A stretch of 36,312 nucleotides of DNA, taken from positions 1 to 36,312 of the forward strand of contig JBNGIS010031056.1 of NCBI GenBank assembly GCA_049999725.1. Direction: 5' to 3'. Shown piece by piece: positions 1 to 11,880 of the stretch (position 1 is its first letter; each line of letters begins with the position of its first letter). The notes beneath the pieces are model-generated. The model did not search any database, had not been told where the DNA came from, and saw only the letters and a program-made list of their open reading frames with translations. The position numbers and the translations under genes were made by a program. The DNA is from Haplomitrium mnioides. Taxonomy: Eukaryota > Marchantiophyta > Haplomitriopsida > Calobryales.

Positions 1-59
1 AGAAGAATTTGCTTAAAGTCCCAAATCGAGAGAGAAGAATTTGCTTAAAGTCCCAAATC
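1..59. repeat. Two-copy short tandem repeat
   Basis: A 27-base block (AGAAGAATTTGCTTAAAGTC and onward) occurs at 1-27 and again, unchanged, at 33-59, giving a 32-bp period with a GAGAG linker. The left edge is cut by the window, so more copies may lie upstream. Positions 60-480 carry no gene or repeat that I can support. Confidence 0.85.
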
Positions 60-479
60 AGCCCTAAGGCCATAGGGACTGAAAAAATACAGCAAGCACC
101 TAGGTGCGAGCGAGAGTGTAAGTGTAGTAAGTATGGTCGTACAACAAAGTGAATGATAGTGGTGGGGCAGTGCCCACAAGTATAGTGGATGCTCTCTCTA
201 GTCTCTAAGCTCAAAATAAATTTGGCAAACATGAAAAAACGTAAATAAGACATAAATAAGGAGTTCTTAATAAGTATGTTAAGAGTTATGAACTTGTACG
301 TTTATCTAGCTGGTCGGTATGTGACCAGAGGACCCTATGTAAGCAAACCCCAGCAGATATATAGGGTCGGTGTCCTTCACTTTGATGATGATCAAGGACT
401 AGTTTTACTTGTAGTTCCAGTTCAAACTTCCTTCGGTGTGCACATTTCGATGTAGGTATCAATCTTTGTGTGGTCAACT

Positions 480-2150
480 TTCTCTGCGACTGGTCTTCAT
501 TGATTGTAGCCTTCCATTCAGAGTTCAGGGTTTAGTGTTGTGTAAATTGGTCCCAGGTTCATTCGCCCAAGTTCAGCCTTCCTTCAATGTGTACGTTTCA
601 ATGTAGATAACCGCCTTCATGTGATCAACCTTCCTTCAAAATTGGATCTGCCTTCCTTTCGGAGTTACACCCTATTTTTTGCAGAATTCGCTCTTCTTTG
701 TTTCAGAATTCAGGTTTCAAGGTGTGGACTGCAGATGTCAGATTTCAGGTTTTAGATTTCAAGTTGCAGATTTCAGATTTCAGACCAGATTTCGGGTTTC
801 AGATCGGATTTCAGGCCTTAGAACAGATTTCAGGATGTAGAGCAATATTTTGTGTAGAGATCAGTTTTCCTTTGGTTTGGGGATCTGCTTTCCCACAGGG
901 CAAGGTCAGCCTTCCTTCATCTTTACGTGAGTTGGTCCCAGGTTTGGTCCCTCGGGTTCAGCCCCTTCGATGTGCAAGTTTGATGTAGATATCCGTCTTC
1001 GTGCTATCGGCCTTCTTTCAGACTAAAATCCGCCTTTTGCTTAGAGTATTTGGTGTAGGGTTCGGTCTTCTTTGGTTCAGTATTCAAGTTCAGATTTCAA
1101 GTTTCAGATTTTGAACCAGTGTCAGCCACACTACAGTTAGGAACCGGCCTGTTTCTGTAGCAAGATCAGCCTTCTGTCAATTTTGTATGAGCTGGCCCTA
1201 GGTTCAGTCTCCCAAGTGTAGCCTTCTCAAGTTCAGCATTTCTTTATTATGCGGATTTTGATTCATGTGATCCATCTTCCTTCATATCAAGATCGGCCTT
1301 CCATGCGGGGTGTGACCTTGTATTGTGCAGAGTTTGATCTTATGTGGTTCAGATTTCAGGTTACAAAGTTCAATTTTCAGGTTTCAAAGTTCAGATTTCA
1401 AGTTTCGGATCGGGTTTGGAGTTTTGTGTAGAGATCAGCCTTTCTTCAGTGTGGGGATTAGCTTTCTCTTAGAGAAGGCTCAACCTTCCTTCAGCCTTGC
1501 ATGGGTTGGTCCCAAGTTTAGTCTCTTGAGTTTGGCCTCTTCGGTGTGCAGATTTGATGTAGACAGTCGTCTTCATGTGGTCAGCCTTCCTCCAGATTGG
1601 GATTCGCCTTCCATTCAGAGTTTTGGCCTTGTACTTGGTGCAAGGTTTGATCTTCTGGTTCAGATTCCAGGTTTCAGAGTTCAAACAGGGGTCAGCTTTT
1701 CTTTGATTCAGGGATTTGCCTTCAGATCAAGAGCTCCCTTCCTTTGGACTTGTGTGATCTGGTCCCAGATTCAGTCACCCACATTCGGCCTTCCTTTGGT
1801 GCGCAGATTTTGATTCATGTGATCCCCCTTCCTTCAGATCTAGATCCACCTTCCATGTGCGACCATGTGTTCTTTCTTCAATTTGGGGATCAGCTTTTGT
1901 TTGGGGCAGGATCAGCCTTCCATTCAGAATTCAGAGTTCAGACTCATATGGATTGGTCTCCCATGTTCCGTATCACAAATTCAGTCTTCCTTCAATGTAG
2001 ATATCAGCCATCCTTTGATCTATGGGTCAGCCTTCCTTCAAGTCAAGCTTGGCCATCCGTTCAAAGTTCAGCCTTGTGTTTGGTGTTGAGTTCAGTTGGG
2101 TCGGGGATCAATTGAACCTTTGGTTTTGGACTTTGGAACATAACTTAGTT
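480..2150. repeat. Degenerate minisatellite, TTTCAG-rich part
   Basis: The plus strand is built from variants of short words such as TTCAGATTTCAGG, CAGCCTTCCTTCA and TTCGGTGTGCAGATTTGATG. A longer motif (GTGTGCAGATTTGATGTAGA, followed by a GTCTTCATGTGGTCAGCC-like stretch) recurs near 440, 590, 975, 1250, 1545 and 1805. This indicates an irregular higher-order unit of roughly 150-390 bp. Dense TTTCAG arrays lie at about 700-830 and 1345-1410. Open frames here, for example 698-988 and 1325-1813, come from repeat composition, and their translations are low-complexity. Confidence 0.8.
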
Positions 2151-3760
2151 TTTGGTTCAGGAGTTAGCTTCTTCGGTGCAGAAATCAATCTCTTCGGTTC
2201 AGAAAACAAAAAATAGAGGGCAGCCTCTTTGGTTCAAGGATCATCCTCTTAAGGTCAGTAATCAGCCTCAACGGTTGGGAGTCATTCGGTCCAGAAGTTA
2301 GCTTCTTCGGTGTAGAAATCAACCTCTTCGATTCAGGGGTTAGCCTTCTTCGGTTTAGAGGTTGGTCTTTGATGCCAAGATCATCCTTCGGTTCTCAGGT
2401 CAGTCTTCGAATAGGAGTTCAGTCTTTGGATAGTTTTTCGGTTTAAAGTTCAGTTTTCTTGGTTTGGGGTCCAACTTTCCTAGTGCATAGTACAACTTCT
2501 TTGTCGGCCTATCATGTGGAATGTAGTTTTCTTCAGCCTACAATTCAGGGTTCAGGGAATGACCTTCTTCCTTGATTAACTTTCCTTCGATGCAGAAATC
2601 CAGCTTCCCTTGGTTCGTAGATCCGTCTTCGTTGTATTAGAGATTCGGCCTTCATTTCTGGTTCTGGTTGCCTTCCGTTTGTAAGGGGTCATGTTGCAAT
2701 GTGAAGAGTGAGAGTAGCCTTGGTTTGGAGGTCAATTGGGTTGTTGGTGCAGAGATCAGCCGCAAGTGCAGAGTTCAGTCTTCTTTGGTCCACATTTCAT
2801 GTTTCCTTGGTTTAAGGTTCAGTCTCGCCGCTTCAAGGATCATTCAGTTGTGGTTCAGATATTAGTCTTGGTTCAAGTGTCGCTTGAGCCTTTGGTTTCA
2901 GCTGTCAGGATTAGAGCTCAACTTTCAGCTCAGAAATTGATCTCTTTGGTTTAGAGACCAGCCTCTTCGGTTCGTAGATCAGTCTCTTCGGTTCAGGAAA
3001 GAAAGAAATAAATAAGTCTGCCTCTTCAGTTCAGAAATCAGCCTCTTTGGTTCAGAAGTCATTCTCTTTGGTTCAGAACTTCTTTGGTTCAAAAATCAGC
3101 CTCTTCGGTGCAAAAAACAGCCTCTTCGGTTGAGAAATCAGCCACTTCGGTTTGGAAATCAAAATTCGAAATTCAGCCTCTTTGGTTTAGAGATCATCCT
3201 CTACGGTTCAGAAATCATCCTCCTTCAGTTTAGAGATCAATCTTCAATGTCAAGATTGTCCTTTGGTTTGTAGATCAGCCTTTGGGTTAGAGTTCGGTTT
3301 TTGGATTTTGGTTCAAAGTAAAGTTTTCTTGGTTTGGGGTTTGGCCTGCCAAGTTCAGAGTTCAGCCTCTTTTGATTCAGGGTTCAGCCTGTGGTTCGGA
3401 ATTCCTTTGGTTTGGAAATCAGCCTCTTCAACGTAGGGAACAACCTCTTTAGTTCGGAGCTCCTTCGGTTCATAAATCAGTCTCTTCGGTGCAGAGCATA
3501 GCCTCTTTGGTTGAGAAATCAGCCACTTTGGTTTGAGAATCAAAATTCAGAAGGCAGCCTCTTTGGTTCGGAGATCATCCTCTATGGTTCATAAAACAAC
3601 CTCCTTTAGTTTAGAGATCCGCCTTTGGTGCCAAGATCGTCCTTCAGTCCAGAGATAGTTTTTGGTGCCAAATCTAACTTCCCACTATTCATAGAGTAGC
3701 CTTCTTTTGTTTCAGAGATCATCTTTCAATCAGCCTTCGGTTCTGGTTTTGGATGCCCTC
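2150..3760. repeat. 21-bp minisatellite with about 375-bp higher-order repeat
   Basis: The unit is close to TTCGGTTCAGAAATCAGCC plus CTC (21-22 bp) and is repeated with many substitutions. A higher-order copy is visible: 3066-3266 matches 3440-3650 in the same order of variant units, an offset of about 375 bp. This includes the shared CAAAATTC break, the GCAGCCTCTTTGGTT segment and the ATCATCCTCTA segment. A third, weaker copy lies around 2160-2400. No coding potential is supported. Confidence 0.8.
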
Positions 3761-3779
3761 TGTTTGTGTGGGGTCGGAT

Positions 3780-5750
3780 TGTAATGTGAAGAGTTCTTGT
3801 ATGAATAGAGCTAGCCATCGATGGTCCGGGTGTGCAATGAAGAGTTGGACTGTTTGTGGTTGGATGTTAAACAAGCCGTGATATCATCCTCGGATTTCGC
3901 TGTATTTTGGGCAGCAGAAGATAAGATGGTGTTCATCCTTGGTGGTGTGGAGTGTGCAATGGAGGCAAATTGTCTTCTCTAGTTGTATCATGTTATGGAT
4001 TTTGAACCATTTTGTTGTTTTGCAACGAAGTTGATGTGAGCCGGTTCGAAGTTGTGGAAGAGTGTGTATGAGGTGGAGTGACATATTGTTTGATAGGTAA
4101 GGCTGTATTTGGGGGCGGGGTTGGGGATTGACCAAGGAGAGGTACTTGGATGTGCGTGAAGCTGTTTGTAAGACTGCCATATGACTGTGTAATAGTGTGT
4201 AGAGAGGTGATCTAGGATTGGTCCAGTGAGTAGCTCTTCAATGTCCAATCCCCACCATGCTAGCCATATGCGGCATTGATTATACTAGTTGGTGGGTCTT
4301 TTGGTCATTGTTTGACAAGATGCTTCAAGTGTCAGGGATGAATATCGATTATCTCAAGGTGATTGCAAGTAGGACACAAGCTTTTGGACAACATAGGCTT
4401 TTATAGGTAACATCTGAAATTCTGCCATCATGATAGGGTAGGGTGTGGTAGTTCGGATGTTGGCAAGCTTAGTGAAAATTCATTTTAGGGGTTTCTCTCC
4501 AAGTTTTAGCCACATGGTCAGTGTGAGTGATGGTCCCCAGATTTCTGCGCCATAGATTGTTGTCGGAGTGACAAAGGTGTGGAAGAGATCGATTCTTGTG
4601 GGGATATGCCATAGGTCTTTTGCTTTGCACCAGTTATTGGTTTAGTAAAGACTGGCTAGGCCAGTTGCTAGTCTGCACTCCGCTCCAAAGCTCCAACCTT
4701 GTTGTGTGTGTAGTGGAATCCCTAGGTATGTGTATTGGTCTGTCACCTCAAGTGTATTATCCTTGAACATATAAGTCTCTCTCTTTGCTGTTGTGAGCCA
4801 TTTGCCAAAGACCAGTACTTTTGTCTTCTTCAGGTTCACTGTCATGCCAGATTGATCGCAAAAGACGGCTAATGATGTAAGTTGTTGTTGCAGACCTGTG
4901 CTTGTGGTTGACATTAGGACAATGTCATTGGTGTACAATAAGATAGGGGCTGCAATAGTTAGTAGCATCGGTGGAGCAGCCTTGATGGATGATATGGTAT
5001 CCTCTAATTTGTCGATAAATAGCCCGAATAGGGTTGGTGAAAGTGGGCATCCTTGTTTGACTCATGTATTGCAGTCGGTCGGTTTTGTAGTATCCAAGTG
5101 TGTCCGGACGCTAGCTAAGACTTCTTGGTAAAGGACTTGGATGGTAGTTAACCACTCTTGTGGGATAGACAATTCTCTCAGTCGTTCCCATAGTTTGTGG
5201 CGAGGTACTGAATCAAATGCTTTTTGGAAATCTGCAAAGCAACAATATAGGCCTCCTCTATGTTTGTATTGTTTAATGAGGGTCCGGATAGTGATGAGAT
5301 GGTCTGTGGTAGAGTATCCCTCTCAAAAACCAACTTGTCCATAGGCCCGGAGTTGGAGTGCTTCGCTCCACTGTGTGAGTTTGAGGTTCATCATGGCCCC
5401 AAAAAGTTTCGGGAGGAGAGGGCTGACCATTATGGTTTGGTAGTTGCAATGTTGGTTCTTGTCTCCTGATTTGAAGATGGGTATAATGGTGTTGGTCTTC
5501 CATTCGTCTGGGAACCCGGTTCTTGTAATGTGGTTAAGCAAATCTGCGATTGGTTGTGCGAGAAGTGTTGCGCCTCATTTCAACATTTGTGCTTGGAGCC
5601 CTAGTGGGTCGGGGGATTTTTTTTGTAGTTTCTTGATCATGGAGAGCACCTCTTGAGCTGTGAATACATCATTGACATGTTGTTTCCCTGCCCATGGGTC
5701 CTCAAGGGAGACATTGGGGGAGTGGTATAACTGATCAATGTATTGTTTCT
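3780..5750 (-). pseudogene. LINE (non-LTR retrotransposon) ORF2 fragment with RT domain
   Basis: Reading right to left, one frame carries a non-LTR reverse transcriptase with only a few stops. Visible motifs are: fingers near 5330-5540 (FPDEWKTNTIIPIFKSGDK); domain A near 5200-5240 (FADFQKAFDSVPR); domain B near 5030-5060 (VKQGCPLSPTLF); and domain C at 4924-4935, which reads YTND instead of the usual YADD. Further on are YLGIPL near 4720 and YGAEIWGPSL near 4540. The C-terminal part (about 3884-4250) has RTGSHQL, then CLHC, then DEHHLIFCCPKYSEIR, which fits the Cys/His-rich tail of many LINEs. The N-terminal endonuclease is not visible because the sequence runs into the (AG)n tract. The copy is dead: it has in-frame stops (for example before GYSTT and VKQGCP) and the altered catalytic box. 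Confidence 0.9.
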
Positions 5751-5755
5751 AGCCT

Positions 5756-5758
<3 letters not shown>

Positions 5759-5806
<48 letters not shown>

Positions 5807-5816
5807 NNNNNNNNNN

Positions 5817-5865
<49 letters not shown>
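5759..5865. repeat. (AG)n microsatellite interrupted by a 10-N gap
   Basis: This is a pure AG dinucleotide tract with N at 5807-5816. It sits exactly between the LINE fragment on the left and copia pol on the right. The run of Arg-Glu codons across it is an artefact of the repeat. Confidence 0.95.
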
Positions 5866-5866
<1 letters not shown>

Positions 5867-5939
5867 TTTGATTCCCTATAAAAAATAGGACTCATAGAGT
5901 CAACACTCAGAGATGTTTATAGAGCAAGATTCCAAGACT

Positions 5940-7885
5940 ACCATTTCTTCAAGGATATATATCTAGACTTAGGACCTAAAAAGAGTTCAAATACAACAAA
6001 CAATTTTAAGTCACCATGGCAAATTAATAAGATATTTATAAATGATCTACAAATTTTATAGGCAGATGAGGAGGTCCATCATATTCTGCATTTAAAATGA
6101 GATACTAGAAAATTATCAGATGCATTTAATGATGTTATTGATGTATCACAATCACATATTAAGGCTGCCAATGCCCTTGCTAGGGTGAAACCTACCAAAA
6201 TGATTGCAATGAATACCCTACCAAGATCTAAGCGGGGCAGGTCTCTGGGTTTTAAAGACACTTGTCCAAGACATTAACAAAATCCAATGCAAATAATGGA
6301 AGCATTATTGAAAATATTCATGTTGAACTTGAAGTAATCTCTCTTACAGATAATGAGGAAATCTCAATACAATATATGTGTACAAAAAGGTAAGATCCAG
6401 AGAACATACCAAAATAGATGATTGTTTTCAATTCCTTGTTTTACAAGAAATTACTATTGATACTCTTGACCTACTTGCAGTTGTGGAAGCCCAAAATAGA
6501 GCAAACTAGCTAAAGTGGGAGGAAGCAACTAATTTATAATTGGACTCACTTATAAAGAGACAAGTTTTTTGGCCTTATAATATCGACCCCAACATATGCA
6601 AACTTTGTCAAGTACAAGTTTGTCTTTGTGAGAAAAAGGAATGCCTAAGGAGAAGTGGTACGATATAAAGCAAGGCTAGTTGCAAAAGGCTATACCCAAA
6701 TAAGTGCAAAAAAAGTGCTATGCTCTATATATGGCCTAAAACATAGCAAAAGAATCTGGTATAAAAGATTCAAGGCTAAGATGCTTGTCTAAAACTCCAT
6801 TAATGAAGGTATAGCACCTTGTTATTCCTCAAACAAGAGGGTAAGAAATTCTTTATGCTTGCAATATATATGGATGATATCAATATACTAGGAATTTCCT
6901 CATTAATTGCAAAGACACTGTCAACATTGAAAGGAATCTTTGATATGAAAGATATTGGACAACCAAGCTATTTCCTGAGAATACAAATCAATTATCTCCC
7001 TAAAGGCATATTAATACATCAAGCTACATATACAAAGAAAATATTGCCACAACTTAATATGCAAAACTCACACCCATTGAGCACTTCAATGGATTTAAGA
7101 ACCCTTGATCTAAAGAAAGATATGTTTACAAAGCAATGGAAAATTTGGTATCAAAAAATTTAAATTTATCTACGACAGATGCCTTACGGAATCTGGCCAA
7201 TCAAACTAGATTAGACATCATCTTTGCAATCAGCCCCCTAGCAAAGCACGGTTTCCAACTAACAATTAAATGCTAGAATGGTATAAAACTTGTCTTCAGA
7301 TATATGTAGAGAACTGCCAGCATGGGTCTATATTTTTCAAAGGATAAGGATATGAATCATGTAGATGACAAGCTTTGTTGATGCAAGATATTTTTCTAAC
7401 CAAAATAATCTCAAATCCCAAATGAGATATGTATTTCTTCAAGGCACAACAACAATTTTGCAAAAAAGTACCAAACAGTCACTAACAACGACATCCTCAA
7501 ATCATGCTAAAATTATCGCCCTATACAAAGCCACTTAGGAATGTGTCTGGATTCAAGGTTAGATTCATCATATTCAAAGGAGTTTAGGTTAGTTTCTCTC
7601 AACAACCTCTCTAACTATCTATGAAGATAATCGACCATGCGTGTAGATTGTACAAGGTTTTATAAAGGGAGATAGGATTAAGCATATTGCTCCAAAGCTA
7701 TTTTAAACACATGAGCAACATGACAACATATACGTATGGCATGGGTGTCTGCAATCTAGAACAAAGCTGATTGTTTTACAAAGCCATTGGCCCCAACATT
7801 ACATAAAGACCATACATATAGCATGGGCATATGAAAGTTATCAACTTTACAAAAACACAATGAAGTCTTCCATTGAGGACTAAGA
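5940..7885 (+). pseudogene. Ty1/copia pol fragment (integrase tail, RT, RNase H), decayed
   Basis: The order of recognisable segments is copia-like. The integrase-RT linker lies at about 6060-6200 (ADEEVHHILHLK, then VSQSHIKAANALARVKPTK). The RT start lies near 6610-6700 (KFVFVRKRNA, then RYKARLVAKGYTQ). SIYGLKHSKRIWYKRF follows at about 6725-6775 after a deletion. The RT core has the YMDD box at 6867-6878. RNase H lies near 7365-7690 (SFVDARYFS, KQSLTTTSSNHAKIIALY, YEDNRPC, FIKGDRIKHIAPKLF). Multiple stops and frameshifts make it non-functional. The part of RT containing domain A has been lost. No gag or protease is seen upstream, where the element runs into the AG tract. Confidence 0.88.
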
Positions 7886-8825
7886 TGTTTACCTAATCTA
7901 TTAAAACAAGATACATCAATCTCAAACAAGTTACTTCTTTTTTAATTTTCAACACAGAATCAGCAAATACCTTTCTGTTTGTTGATTATGTTTTCAGGGT
8001 AGCTTCATTGGTGATGCACCACAACGACTCCAACTTTTGCTATTTTCTTGATTATAATCCTTGACATTATCTTGCATCAAAATTTGTTATGGATCAGAAC
8101 AAATTTCATTCTATTTACTTTGATGACTTGAATCATGAAGATATAAACCACTTTATGTTTTCTTACACAAAAAATATAGAGACGTTCTACACACCTTTTG
8201 TTGTTCTTCCACCTCTATTGCTTCTTGGAACTCTGAATATCTGTTTAAATAAATTTGATTCATTGTTTCAATTTACAATTTTCTCCAAAATCTGATCTTG
8301 TAACATTCTATATCTCTACTTTTGCAGTTTGCAACATGCTCCAAGTTTCTTTTTCAGCATTTGCTTATCTCCACTTTGAGCTATTGAGCAAATGCCTTAT
8401 ACATATTTGACATTCGACTTTTGAACAAGCGGCTATGGCACTTTTGTTATATATATACAGACATTATTCCACCCTTGGATGCTCCAACATCCTAACAGTC
8501 AAGAAATCACCATTCATGAGCCAAAAACAATAGGAGTAAGTCAAACAAAATAGAAGATCACCATGTGACACTCGAGAGACTTGACTTCCAAGAAAGCCGA
8601 TGATAGATTCTAAAGTTGCAAGGAATGTGAGTCACCTCGTCATTCATTACCCAACCACCCGTGAACAATTACCAACTGTTGTCAATCTTTGCAAGAAATG
8701 GATCTTTGTAACCAGTCAATTTTTGCAAGAAATTGATCCTTGTGAGCAAACATTGCCTCATAAAGCGAGATATCAATCCTTTCCAATAATCTTCATCATC
8801 AGTTGATATTCACACATGATCCTTT
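7886..8825. other. AT-rich flank downstream of copia pol, no gene seen
   Basis: The RNase H similarity ends around 7880. What follows is AT-rich sequence with only short chance frames (8089-8295 and 8600-8806). It could contain the 3' LTR of the copia copy, but with no second copy in the window I cannot place its ends. A TATATATA-type stretch lies near 8450. Confidence 0.4.
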
Positions 8826-8888
8826 GTCAGCCCCCTAGTCGGAGCCTTAACTCTTTTCCGATAGAGTTTCCCCCGATTAAGGGCTGAC
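8826..8888. repeat. Imperfect inverted repeat at the edge of the GC-rich block
   Basis: GTCAGCCCCCTAGTCGG at 8826-8842 pairs with CCGATTAAGGGCTGAC at 8873-8888, apart from one unpaired base and one mismatch. The loop is about 30 bases. It lies where base composition changes from AT-rich to C-rich, so it may mark an element boundary or a transcript hairpin. Confidence 0.6.
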
Positions 8889-8889
8889 T

Positions 8890-10410
8890 TAGTGTGTTTC
8901 GGGACGTTTTATGGGAGGGGCTTTGCACCGAATGGACCCCAACTTCTATTTACCAATGCATGAGTGACTGCACAACCTCGACAACACCCAAGCAAAACAC
9001 CCAAGCACACACTCCACTGCCCACAGATGCAGGTCACACCCCTTCTTCAAGCCTTAACCTCGAAATGTGCCACTTGGAAGACAGAGGCAGATAAGATATA
9101 GCATCTGATTCTGGTCTGCAATGGCCTCTTGGTGAGTCCTTCAGCAGCCCCCTTGCTCATTCACATGCATTTCTCAAGGACACACACAGGTGAATAGACT
9201 TGATGCTGAATAAATTTTGAAATATACTTCAGAGCCCAAATCTGGACCCAATCACCTTGTACACAGAAGGGAAATAGATCCCAACATCCAATTATCATAA
9301 TACAATGTTGTTATTCCTGACTTCCCTTGTCCAAGGTATCCTCAGGACCTGATAAATGGAATGCATGCCCTCTAAAACTAAGAACCTCACCAATTTACAA
9401 ACAGAACACAAATCTTACAACACCCATAAACATAGACACACCTACACCTATGCCATGTCCTGCCAACATCGCATGCCTTGTTCACCTCTCAAGACCCAAT
9501 CTCTCCTCCAACTTTCTTTCTGCAACTCCAGCCTTCCTCTGACTCTTCACCCACGCACTCAGATCCAGATAGTTTTTCAACTTCCCTCGCGAGAAGCCCT
9601 GAATTTACTTCCTTAGGCTCGAAAGAGGTTTTCCTTAACTTCCACCTCTGGAAGGCAGCCCTCCTAGCTGTTGGATCACCCACTCCACCCGAGAATTGGC
9701 TGGATCTTCCACGCAGTGCGCAGGCACTAACGTGGCCACTCCTCTCCCTTCTCCACAAGATTTTAACACCAGCACACTCTCCTAATGCTGCTGGGACTGA
9801 TCTCTTGCACAAACCAAAGCTGAGCTGACACCAGAACCCCCCCCCTTGGCTGCCCCTCATGAAATACAAACCGAAAGAATTCTCCTCTCCTTTGAGTGTT
9901 GGTCCACCTCCAAATGTCAGTCTGCCTTCAAATGTGAGTACACATGAGTAGTCTGAGCCTCTAGAGCCTCTTGCTCAGCGATTCCCAACACCTCCTCAGT
10001 CCACCTCCACCCTATAAGGGCCTTCCTTCACGAGTTCACCCATTGCACCAAAGGTCTCACCAGAACTCTCTCCTCTGTATCCTGCTGCCTTCTCTGCACC
10101 AAAAAAATAGTCCCCGTAGCTTTAGCGCGAGCCAGTCTATCCCCGCGCTTGTCTCCCCTCCCCTGGCCTCAACGATTCATCACCCCCCTTCCTTGGAAGT
10201 CCCTGTTCCACTTATCCCACGGCTGAGAGGTGTATCCCGCCTTTTTACATGGCTTGTAGGTGGGTTTCTTACCAAATTCAGAATCTAAAAATGACACCAA
10301 CACCTGCACCTTGTCGTTTTCTTTCCAACAAGACTGATTTCACGCAAAACCGACACCTGTAGCTCTCGCAATCCGCATTTGAATTGGCATACCTTTTTAC
10401 TTTTGTTTTT
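8890..10410. other. C-rich region with no supported gene
   Basis: The plus strand is strongly C-rich (many CCACC, CTCC and ACACCC words). Open frames on both strands (for example 9478-9828 plus and 9489-9869 minus) overlap one another and show no domain, no consistent codon pattern and no similarity I recognise. I read this as non-coding, possibly the left part of a long LTR or promoter-like repeat that continues to about 12650. Confidence 0.4.
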
Positions 10411-10454
10411 TCCTTGTTTTAGCTTGACAACCCATGAGATTCTTCAGATGCCAG

Positions 10455-10728
10455 GTAGCTGACAAGTGGCATGCTGGAGGAGCCCGTTGAATTCCTCGGA
10501 CATGGAAACCAATGAGATTCCATGGACGTTGGGCAGTTGACTTGTGGCGTGTCGGGGTAGCCCGTTGGATTCGCAAGTCTCAAGATTCTCGAGGGATCTC
10601 TAATATTCTCGTAGATTCCCAGATCACGCAGAGGTGCCACGTTATCCGCAAGGCTCAAGATTCTTGAGGAATCTCTAATACTCCCGCAGATTCCCAGAGG
10701 CCCGCATGAGCGTCACGTTTCCGAAAAA
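10455..10728. repeat. Two adjacent pairs of about 75-bp tandem repeats
   Basis: First pair: 10455-10494 resembles 10531-10570, sharing TGGCATGCTGGAGGAGCCCG-like sequence ending GAGCCCGTTGAATTC or TAGCCCGTTGGATTC. Second pair: 10574-10648 resembles 10649-10725, sharing CTCAAGATTCT, GATCTCTAATA- or AATCTCTAATA-like sequence and GCAGATTCCCAGA. The second pair ends in CCACGTTATCCG and TCACGTTTCCG, so each copy carries an ACGT core. Confidence 0.75.
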
Positions 10729-11880
10729 TCCCTTGGAACCTAACCGTCGCTTCTCGTAACCCCGCCGTCCCTTCGCGGAACCCCACAGTCGCCTTTCGAA
10801 ACCCTGCCGTCGCTTCTCGGAATACCACCACGTCATCCATTGCCGCGCCGTCTGACGCCGCCCCGCAAGGGGGTAGGCGAACCGTCGCATTAACTGGATT
10901 CCGCAGTTGACCCATCGCTGACTCCTCTTCCGCGGATGCCACGTCATCCGCAAAATAGTCCTTCACTGAGTAAGAACGTTACATGTTATCGTTGTTTCGG
11001 CATCCGCTTGCAATAAAAACGGAGGCTTCCTTCGTTTAACTCCTTTGTCCGCTTGATATAAGAACTATGGCAGACTTCCTATGGATCCCCTTCGAACTTT
11101 CAGCGCGCCCCGTCGAACTTTCGTCCTCGCCAATGCCAAAACTACGATAGGTCGCCCTTTCGGCTGTTGATCCCTTGCTTCTTTTGCTGGCCGGATCATT
11201 GACAGATCACCTTTTCATCGTTGTCCCCGCTTGTGAATCCAACGGATCCCTTTTAGCTGGGCTCCCCACATCGTAGGACGAATCGAAACCCTTTAAATTG
11301 GGGAACCCCACTTAGGAGTCTAAACCCCGTTAAGTTTTGTGGGGCCTGCTCATTCCTACATGACTGTCCGCGGACTCCTTGGGACTGCCACGTGCCCTCA
11401 ATTTCCGTTAAGTGCGCCGGGGATGCCACGTTTCCGCAGCGCCCCACAGACTCTCCCAAGCTCCAAAACTGTGATAGGTTGTCGCTTTTCCCTTCCTGCT
11501 TAGCTCCGCAGTTGCCTTAAGGAATCCTCTATGCAGCCGTAATAGTGACCAGTCTTTGCTTCGTCAGTCGCCGCTTCCTCTTTCCCGCTTAGCCTTTAAG
11601 CAACCCTCCATGCCGCCGGAATAATGACAAGTCATCTCTTCATCTGGTCACTGCTTCGGTTATCCCTGTTTCGCCATCACTTCTGACCTGTCGGACCTTC
11701 CTTCATGGATCTTTGTTAAGTGGGGAACTCACATAGGGAGGCTGATTGGATCCCCCTTAATTGGGGATCCCCATGTAGGGAGGCGAGATCCCGTCAAACT
11801 CTTCGGACCCCTGGGAGCCGCCACGTCATCTGTCAACTCCGTGAAGCACGCTTGGAGCGCCACGTTTCTGCAGCGTCCCA
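10630..11880. promoter_or_regulatory. Cluster of ACGT-core (G-box/bZIP-type) motifs
   Basis: A word close to GATGCCACGTCATCCGCA recurs at about 10636, 10716, 10827, 10938, 11388 (CCACGTGCC, a true G-box), 11426, 11821 and 11860. CACGTCA and CACGTG cores are known binding sites of plant bZIP factors. Their repetition inside tandem duplications suggests an enhancer-like region, perhaps the U3 of an LTR or a promoter. A GATATAAGAAC stretch near 11055 could be a weak TATA. The assignment as regulatory is inference. Confidence 0.4.
10745..10828. repeat. 21-bp tandem repeat, four units
   Basis: Four consecutive 21-base units follow the pattern CGTCGCTTCTCGGAACCCCGC with substitutions. They are followed at once by CCACGTCATCC. 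Because 21 is a multiple of three, the minus strand reads as heptapeptide repeats (FREATAG, FRKATVG, FREGTAG, LREATVR) inside a 103-codon frame at 10655-10966. I do not call that frame a gene because nothing else supports it. Confidence 0.85.

Noticed and set aside
698-2216. Several plus-strand frames in the minisatellite
   Set aside because: Low-complexity translations (FQVSKFRFQVS-like) explained by tandem repeats. There is no domain and no splice or promoter support.
5694-5888. Arg-Glu repeat protein
   Set aside because: It is a translation of the (AG)n microsatellite across N bases.
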